Part shown: in pieces, positions 59,141 to 64,000 of the stretch | Layout of the letters: each line of letters starts with the position of its first letter | How positions within the stretch are numbered: position 1 is the stretch's first letter | From: a virus | DNA length: 64,000 bases | Virus record (IMG/VR): IMGVR_UViG_3300033146_005950 | Span: 1 to 64,000 of that record | Strand: one strand, 5' to 3' | Notes under the pieces: model-generated | The model's database searches: none | What the model was told of the DNA's origin: nothing | What the model saw: only the letters and a program-made list of their open reading frames with translations | Translations under genes and position numbers: made by a program

Positions 59141-60724
59141 TTAATTATTTATTTTTGCAAGTTCACTATATTTTATATTTTGTTCTTGCCAATCATACTT
59201 TTCTTTTTTATAATGTAATTGTCTTTTAATGTAATGTTTATAAGCGTGGTTTGCAGTTCTATCGTTTAATACTCCATTTTTATTTATTTCTCTAAAATCA
59301 TCAACAATATCAAACAAGAAAAATTTATTTACACCATTTTTAACTTTTCTTAAACCTCTACCAATTGATTGCAATACTTTAAATTTACTTTTATAACTTG
59401 ATAAGAAAAAACCTATTTGTAAATTTTTAATATTAAAACCAGTTGAAACCGTTGCGTAAGTGGCAACTAATATTGCTCTTTTTGATTTTTCAACCTTTGC
59501 CCTAATTTTATCACGTTCTTTTGCAGAGACTCCACCGTATATTAAACTGACTTCACTATCTGGAAATAACGATTTTAATTTTGAAACAGTTTCTTTTAAA
59601 TGGTCTATCTTTTTTACTAACACAATAACATTTGCATCTGTCAATTCTTTGGTTTTCCATAAACTTTCAACTTGAGGTTTTATAACATTTGTTCTGTGTT
59701 CTAAAGTTTCAATATATTCCATTTCATTCGCAAACTCCCTTGATCTGCCATATTTTTTAATTTCTTCAGGATATTTTATAATTAAAGACTTTATAAATAG
59801 TTTAGATGTTAAATTCATATCTTCAAGTTCTTTTGCTGATATATCAACTAACACAGGTCCTAAATAAGCAAATACTGTATATAAACCAACTTTATCCTCA
59901 GACGCATTATGTAATGTTCCAGTATAACCTAATTTATAAGTGCAGCTCATTTTTGATAAAATATTTTTTAATGAAGTCGCCGCATTGCCGTGGCTTTCAT
60001 CTGTTAAGACTGCATTAAATTGATTTAGCCAATCTGCAGATTTTTTAGTAATGCTTTGCCAAGTTGTAATTAATAATTTTTTATCAAAATTATCATTTAT
60101 TCTTTTACGTTCTTTTGCAGGTATTTCAGATGAAAGAACATCAACATTATTATCAATATCTTTCCAATTATAGCTTTTCATATCCCCGTACATCTGATTT
60201 ACTAAACCTTTATTTGGAACAATTAATAAAACTTTTTTTGCTTCACCTGATGCTAATAAATATCTAACTGTTGCATATTGTATATAAGATTTGCCGCCGC
60301 CCATTGAGATTCTTATAATACCTCTTTTATGATTTATGCCCTTATATAATGATTCGACTTGAAACGGGTGAGATTTAAATTCTTGTTGTTCATCAAGCAT
60401 ATCCATAAATAGTTTTGCTTTTTTTCTTGTAATAACATCTGGGTTATTAAATGTTTTTTTAACATCAAAATTAAAAGTATATTTTATATTGTTTGCTTCA
60501 CAATAATTTAATAAAATATTCCAAAGCCCGATTGGTAATGCTCCTTTAGCCCTATCAAAAAATCTTACTTTACCATCCCATATTTTATTTCTAAATCTCG
60601 GGCTGAATTGAGCACCAGGTTTAAATATTGCAAAGTGATTTGAAATAGCATTTAAAACAGAAGTATCTGTCGAAGTTATTTTAAAATATATTGAATTATA
60701 CTTACTTATAAATATTTCTGACAT
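59141..60724 (-). CDS. uvsW: UvsW-like recombination DNA/RNA helicase
   Basis: The 527-residue protein has the UvsW layout: a small N-terminal domain (PRFRNKIWDGKVRFFD, about 42-57), then SF2 motifs: Walker A SMGGGKS (140-146), TDESHG (241-246, DEAH-like), YTGT (267-270), a C-terminal domain with ATYATVSTGFNIK (421-433) and motif VI QSIGRGLRK (452-460). UvsW unwinds R-loops and branched DNA and switches T4 from origin to recombination-dependent replication. A 50-residue gene overlaps its start. Confidence 0.9.
   Translation of the reverse strand: MSEIFISKYNSIYFKITSTDTSVLNAISNHFAIFKPGAQFSPRFRNKIWDGKVRFFDRAKGALPIGLWNILLNYCEANNIKYTFNFDVKKTFNNPDVITRKKAKLFMDMLDEQQEFKSHPFQVESLYKGINHKRGIIRISMGGGKSYIQYATVRYLLASGEAKKVLLIVPNKGLVNQMYGDMKSYNWKDIDNNVDVLSSEIPAKERKRINDNFDKKLLITTWQSITKKSADWLNQFNAVLTDESHGNAATSLKNILSKMSCTYKLGYTGTLHNASEDKVGLYTVFAYLGPVLVDISAKELEDMNLTSKLFIKSLIIKYPEEIKKYGRSREFANEMEYIETLEHRTNVIKPQVESLWKTKELTDANVIVLVKKIDHLKETVSKLKSLFPDSEVSLIYGGVSAKERDKIRAKVEKSKRAILVATYATVSTGFNIKNLQIGFFLSSYKSKFKVLQSIGRGLRKVKNGVNKFFLFDIVDDFREINKNGVLNDRTANHAYKHYIKRQLHYKKEKYDWQEQNIKYSELAKINN
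59146..59154 (-). promoter_or_regulatory. late-promoter-like AAATAAATA box
   Basis: The minus strand reads AAATAAATAATTAAA across the uvsW stop codon, about 26 bp before the gene starting at 59120. Confidence 0.45.
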
Positions 60725-60854
60725 TTATTTTATTTCCTTTACGAGACTTTTTTGAATACTTATTTTTACTCTCAATTGACTTTTTAAAAATTCCTGTTCT
60801 ATCAAACTTATAATTTGTTTTAATTTCATAGCGATTACTTCTATCAATAGGCAT
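60702..60854 (-). CDS. small basic protein overlapping the uvsW start, 50 aa
   Basis: An open frame from the ATG at 60854 (AAGGAA upstream) to a TAA at 60702 encodes MPIDRSNRYEIKTNYKFDRT and a Lys/Ser-rich end (KKSIESKNKYSKKSRKG). It overlaps uvsW by 23 bases, which suggests coupling. The function is unknown. Confidence 0.5.
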   Translation of the reverse strand: MPIDRSNRYEIKTNYKFDRTGIFKKSIESKNKYSKKSRKGNKINVRNIYK

Positions 60855-60869
60855 ATCAAAAATTCCTTT

Positions 60870-61121
60870 TTAATAGGGGTTTGTATTATGGTTAGTATTT
60901 GGGTTCATTAACGCTTGGTTTATTTTATCAATTTTTTTATTATGCTGATATGTCCCTGGCACAGAAGGAGCAAAGAATGAAAATGTTTCAACCTTCTCTA
61001 ATTTACTTTTATTGCATTTAGGGCAAATCTCAGGGTGCCAATTTGTTTTTGATACAGAGGAGCTCTCAATATATTCGTTTTGAAAACCACAAACTGGACA
61101 TTTATATTCTCTAATAGCCAT
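60870..61121 (-). CDS. zinc-ribbon protein, 83 aa
   Basis: The N-terminal half is a zinc ribbon of the FmdB type (YKCPVC...WHPEICPKC, about 6-36), followed by FSFFAPSVPGTYQHNKKID. FmdB-like proteins are small regulators or assembly factors, but phage versions have no established role. A ribosome binding site AGGAGAT is present. It lies in the gp62-uvsW operon. Confidence 0.6.
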   Translation of the reverse strand: MAIREYKCPVCGFQNEYIESSSVSKTNWHPEICPKCNKSKLEKVETFSFFAPSVPGTYQHNKKIDKINQALMNPNTNHNTNPY

Positions 61122-61136
61122 TTTTAAAAATATCTC

Positions 61137-61901
61137 CTATGCTTTAATGAAAGAAATTTTTCTTTCGTTCTTTATTAAATTAGCTAAAGTTTTTGAATTA
61201 TATTCTATAAAATTATTATTATTTACATTTGTATATTCAATCACAATATTACCACATTCAGGACAGTTAAAGTTCTTAGTAGGAATATCGTGCTCAGTCT
61301 TAAAGAAATGAGGGTTCCCACAAAAAGGACACTCAAAATATAGAAAATTTGTAAGTATAAAATCTTCAGATTGAATGAACTCATTTTCAATGCTTGAGTG
61401 CTGAGAAAAAGCATTAAATAATATTTTATTTGCATTTTCAACAGTCATATCATTTTTTATTTTTCCGTTAGGTAATACACCAGAATGTTCAGTAGAACTT
61501 AACATTGATAAAGATATAAAAATGTTTAAAGTTGAAAAATATGAATATGCATTAGCAATAATACTATTTATCTTGTCATCATCATATTCATCTTCATCAT
61601 CTAAATTTTCATCAAAAAATTCACCTTCAAATACATTATCTGACCGCTGTGTATCTTCTTCAATTAAACCTGCATCAAATAAAAAATCTATTGCTATTTC
61701 AGGCAAGACTTGAGATAATGCTTCATAATAATTTATTTTAGCAAATCTAAATCCTTTAATATAATTTATTAAAGTTTCTCTGTTTTTAATTGAAAACGGT
61801 ACCCAAATCTGAAGTTCTCCATTTTTATTTTTTTGAAAATCATAATGTTTCATTTTTAGTAAATTAATTTTATTAAAAATCTTATTAAGTATTTTTTTCA
61901 T
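61137..61901 (-). CDS. hypothetical protein with C-terminal zinc ribbon, 254 aa
   Basis: The first 100 residues are mixed alpha/beta (IWVPFSIKNRETLINYIKGF), followed by an acidic linker (DENLDDEDEYDDDK) and a C-terminal zinc ribbon (FECPFCGNPHFF...NFNCPECGN, about 190-222). The start overlaps the stop of the gp62 gene by 4 bases (ATGA). No family was recognised. The position suggests a role in replication or transcription. Confidence 0.55.
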   Translation of the reverse strand: MKKILNKIFNKINLLKMKHYDFQKNKNGELQIWVPFSIKNRETLINYIKGFRFAKINYYEALSQVLPEIAIDFLFDAGLIEEDTQRSDNVFEGEFFDENLDDEDEYDDDKINSIIANAYSYFSTLNIFISLSMLSSTEHSGVLPNGKIKNDMTVENANKILFNAFSQHSSIENEFIQSEDFILTNFLYFECPFCGNPHFFKTEHDIPTKNFNCPECGNIVIEYTNVNNNNFIEYNSKTLANLIKNERKISFIKA

Positions 61902-62314
61902 TTCACTTTCCTCTTTATTTTGCCGTGTTCATACTTACTTGTTATAAATTTAATTTGTTCATCTGTCAATTGATTATAATAAATTAATGCTTCTCTTGGA
62001 GAAATTTCATAATATTTAGAAATACATTCAATCGAAAAATCTCTATCATTATTCTTATCTTTTTTTGATTTTATATAATTAAATCTATGAAATGCTTTTG
62101 GAAACACACTTTTATAAAAATTATAATGTGCTTTTTTAGGTATATTACCATTACTTACTTGATTAATTGCATTTGCTAAATTTAAATGTAAATTAGACAT
62201 CGACACAAATCTCGTTATCATATAAGGCGAATATGATGATTCTTGTTCTTCATCAAACTCAGCTTTAGTTTGTGTGATGTCTCTTAACCAATCAAATAAT
62301 TGTTTTTTTGCCAT
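61898..62314 (-). CDS. gp62: clamp loader small subunit (gp62-like)
   Basis: The 138-residue protein matches the pattern known from gp62 of marine T4-like phages: FDWLRDITQTK at the start, YSPYMITRFVSMSNLHLNLANAIN (YxPFixNRxLS...ANxMN), a middle HYNFYKSVFPKAFHRF, and SKYYEISPREALIYYNQLTDEQI near the end. The T4 protein is longer (187 residues). It works with gp44 to load the clamp. Dyad element D lies upstream. Confidence 0.75.
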   Translation of the reverse strand: MAKKQLFDWLRDITQTKAEFDEEQESSYSPYMITRFVSMSNLHLNLANAINQVSNGNIPKKAHYNFYKSVFPKAFHRFNYIKSKKDKNNDRDFSIECISKYYEISPREALIYYNQLTDEQIKFITSKYEHGKIKRKVK

Positions 62315-62354
62315 TTTTTAACAGTCTCCTTTTTTTCAATTATTTAAATATATA

Positions 62355-62376
62355 ATTTTATTTTTCAAAATAAAAT
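62355..62376 (-). promoter_or_regulatory. 22-bp dyad element D (middle-promoter-like)
   Basis: A perfect inverted repeat ATTTTATTTT-TC-AAAATAAAAT, identical with element C, flanked by TTCTATTTTA and TTATATATTT on the minus strand, about 40 bp before gp62 and directly downstream of the tail-tube terminator. Confidence 0.6.
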
Positions 62377-62382
62377 AGAAAA

Positions 62383-62412
62383 GGTCAGAAATATTTTAAA
62401 ATATTCCCAACC
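62383..62412 (-). terminator. intrinsic terminator after the tail tube gene
   Basis: The minus strand reads GGTTGGGAATATT..AATATTTCTGACC, an imperfect stem around a palindromic AATATTTTAAAATATT, followed by TTTTCTATTTTATTTT. It ends the tail tube transcript just before dyad element D. Confidence 0.55.
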
Positions 62413-62445
62413 TAATCTAATTTTAAAAACATTAAAAGTCTTTAA

Positions 62446-63021
62446 TTAAAATACAAACTCATAATCATCAATTTTGAACACAATATCATAAACTATTTTC
62501 TCAGCACCGTCTGCCGCGAGAGACACTTCAGGAACTGATGTAGGCCAAAGATTTTTAAGTTTTATCTTTTGCAATGGAGTCATATCGTACTTAAAAGTTG
62601 TTATAAATGCAGTAACTGCAAAACCGCCTTCTTTATGACTAAAACCAGGTAATGCTCCACCAGTTGAAGTTTTTTCTTTATTGATATTCTGAATCACTTC
62701 TCCCCAGTTCTCAAATAGTTTTCGTACTGCGCCTGTGTTACCATCTTCTTCAAACTGAACTGTAATATCAGTCACTGGTACTTTTTTACCAGGGTGCCAA
62801 ATTTGGTCTCCCATATAATCAGACTGTATTGGATCAATTGTCCATCCTGGTATATTTACTGCTCTTACTGAAGTTGTAAAACCTTCAGGTTGCCCGATTG
62901 TACTTGGCATACCAGCAATACCATTTAGTCTTGAAATTTCAGGAATACTAAATTCATATAACCAACTACGCTGTACATCTCTTGTTTGTATTGAAGTTTG
63001 AGGCACTGTAAATCCTGCCAT
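62446..63021 (-). CDS. gp19: tail tube protein (gp19-like)
   Basis: The 191-residue protein has the T4-like tail tube pattern: an N-terminal QRSWLYEFSIPEIS, IWHPGKKVPVTDITVQFEED (about 92-111), LFENW, and MTPLQKIKLKNLWPTSVPEV (about 152-171), then VYDIVFKIDDYEF. It forms the inner tube of the contractile tail. A late-type box lies at 63087 and AGGAGAG before the start. T4 gp19 has 163 residues. Confidence 0.88.
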   Translation of the reverse strand: MAGFTVPQTSIQTRDVQRSWLYEFSIPEISRLNGIAGMPSTIGQPEGFTTSVRAVNIPGWTIDPIQSDYMGDQIWHPGKKVPVTDITVQFEEDGNTGAVRKLFENWGEVIQNINKEKTSTGGALPGFSHKEGGFAVTAFITTFKYDMTPLQKIKLKNLWPTSVPEVSLAADGAEKIVYDIVFKIDDYEFVF

Positions 63022-63086
63022 AATCTCTCCTTTTTAAAAATATTTTTATATCATACAAAATTAATTTCGGTTCTTTTTTATAATTC

Positions 63087-63095
63087 TATTTATTT
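63087..63095 (-). promoter_or_regulatory. late-promoter-like AAATAAATA box
   Basis: The minus strand reads AAATAAATAGAATTATA, about 65 bp before the tail tube gene. Confidence 0.55.
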
Positions 63096-63125
63096 TTATT
63101 AAAGAAAGATAATTTTGATTTTTTA

Positions 63126-63287
63126 TTAGAAAAATGACTCAAAACCAAAATCGTTGCCAAAAGATTCTTCAAGTGCTGCGCCGAGTGCTTCAGCTTCTTC
63201 AATATCTTCTTCTGTAATATTAATTTCTTCAACACTATTATTTTTTTCTTCAACAATAGTTTGTTTTTTATTTTGTTTCTTTTTCAT
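63126..63287 (-). CDS. small acidic protein with a C-terminal Phe motif, 53 aa
   Basis: The ATG at 63287 overlaps the stop of the upstream helicase gene (TAATG) and has AAAGGAGA before it. The peptide has a basic start (MKKKQNKKQ), an acidic middle (VEEINITEEDIEEAEALG) and ends in GNDFGFESFF. Such acidic-hydrophobic C-termini occur in sliding-clamp-binding proteins such as gp33, gp55 and polymerase, so it may bind the clamp. This is only a suggestion. Confidence 0.5.
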   Translation of the reverse strand: MKKKQNKKQTIVEEKNNSVEEINITEEDIEEAEALGAALEESFGNDFGFESFF

Positions 63288-64000
63288 TAATCTTCTCCTT
63301 TTAATTTAAGATATTCTTTTCTTTCAAATATATTCTCAGATTTTATAATATCAGGAACAAAGTCTGATATTACAACCGTCTCAACATCTTTGTTCAATAA
63401 TAACCTGCTTCTACCAATTGCTTGAACCATTTCAGAATTTATATCGTCTAATTGTGTTTTTCTAAGTCCAGTGTCAAGAAATGTAAAAAACTTAAAATAA
63501 TGTTTTCCATTTTTAACACCCATTGTTGATTTAGAAAATGTATTTGGCAAAGTCAATTTAGTTTTATTTTTATTATTTTTATTATTAAAATTTAATTTAG
63601 CAATATGTTTCAATATATAAAATTGTTCAGGTTTCCTAAATGTTGCTGCAACGACTGTGTTCTTACCGCTTAATGAATTGTATCCGGAAGTATTGCCCAT
63701 ATAAATTTTATAATGTTCATCAAAATTCATTTCGCTTGCATATTTTTTATATGTAATTATGTCGTCCGCGCCCGCTAATTCTGCTATTTCGGCGATTTGT
63801 TTTTTTAAATATTTGTTTTTATTAAAATTTACTTTCCCGGTTGGAATTTTTACTTGATTTAGTTCTCCTAATAATTCCATTTCAATTTCATAAACATTAA
63901 CTTTTCTATCTTTATAATATTTTTCATAAAAATCTGTATCAATTGTCGCGGATAATATTACAATTGTTTGAGAAGGAAGTTCTCTTACTGATGCAAATGT
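63287..64000 (-). CDS. SF2 helicase C-terminal part (partial at the window edge)
   Basis: The frame is open from the right edge of the window to the TAA at 63287. The first visible residues contain IVILSATIDTDFYEKYYK, with an SAT motif (motif III), and the end has MVQAIGRSRLLL (motif VI-like), followed by a Lys/Glu-rich tail. The missing N-terminal part should carry Walker A and B. It differs from UvsW and could be a second recombination or transcription-coupled helicase. An internal ATG at 63880 is not a start. Confidence 0.7.
   Translation of the reverse strand, partial: TFASVRELPSQTIVILSATIDTDFYEKYYKDRKVNVYEIEMELLGELNQVKIPTGKVNFNKNKYLKKQIAEIAELAGADDIITYKKYASEMNFDEHYKIYMGNTSGYNSLSGKNTVVAATFRKPEQFYILKHIAKLNFNNKNNKNKTKLTLPNTFSKSTMGVKNGKHYFKFFTFLDTGLRKTQLDDINSEMVQAIGRSRLLLNKDVETVVISDFVPDIIKSENIFERKEYLKLKGED

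Noticed and set aside
1-64000. Alternative genetic code (recoded stop codons)
   Set aside because: Nearly all expected proteins have complete length with standard TAA, TAG and TGA stops, and in-frame stops are seen only in the tnpB remnant and at 213.

Overview
The window looks like part of an AT-rich genome of a large, contractile-tailed T4-like bacteriophage. No host genes are visible. Evidence for the T4 affinity is the combined set of replication proteins (gp44, gp45, gp62, gp32, gp41, UvsX, UvsW, a probable gp59), the capsid block in T4 order (portal gp20, a gp67-like peptide, protease gp21, scaffold gp22, major capsid protein gp23), a gp19-type tail tube and a T4-like central hub block (tape-measure-like, gp48/54-like, gp53-like, gp27-like, gp5-like). 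The host cannot be named from this sequence. Strong AAGGAG-type ribosome binding sites and the very low GC content suggest an AT-rich bacterium.

Layout. 0-6.5 kb: small unknown genes, two tandem YD-like repeat proteins, a ThyX-like protein, and a class II ribonucleotide reductase divided into two genes by a split intein. 6.5-17.3 kb, minus strand: clamp loader, clamp, SSB, helicase loader, helicase, then a fractured uvsX gene (uvsX-N + IntN / Vsr-like homing endonuclease / IntC + uvsX-C) and a RuvC-like resolvase. 17.35-18.66 kb: a non-coding, hairpin-rich region with three 29-bp tandem repeats at a switch in gene direction. 18.7-20.2 kb, plus strand: two virion-like genes. 20.3-24.1 kb, minus strand: DNA ligase and unknown genes. 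24.2-30.4 kb, plus strand: central baseplate/tail block. 30.4-50.6 kb, minus strand: membrane-anchored proteins, four large tail-fibre genes, three paralogous hexapeptide-repeat proteins and small genes. 50.7-56.6 kb: capsid block. 56.6-64 kb: HD hydrolase, neck-like proteins, UvsW, gp62, tail tube and the end of a second SF2 helicase.

Three recurring upstream sequence classes suggest a temporal programme. (i) A cassette of about 170 bp (terminator hairpin plus promoter-like sequence) occurs three times before non-structural genes. (ii) A 22-bp dyad, ATTTTATTTT-nn-AAAATAAAAT, occurs four times before replication and recombination operons, like middle promoters. (iii) An AAATAAATA box, close to the T4 late TATAAATA, occurs about fifteen times, mostly before structural genes.

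The most notable findings are two different native split inteins in one phage, one of them in a fractured gene carrying its homing endonuclease; a family of short IS200/IS605-like non-autonomous elements, one still carrying what looks like the 3' end of tnpB; and the structured non-coding region at 17.4-18.6 kb. All names come from reading the sequence; no database search was run.
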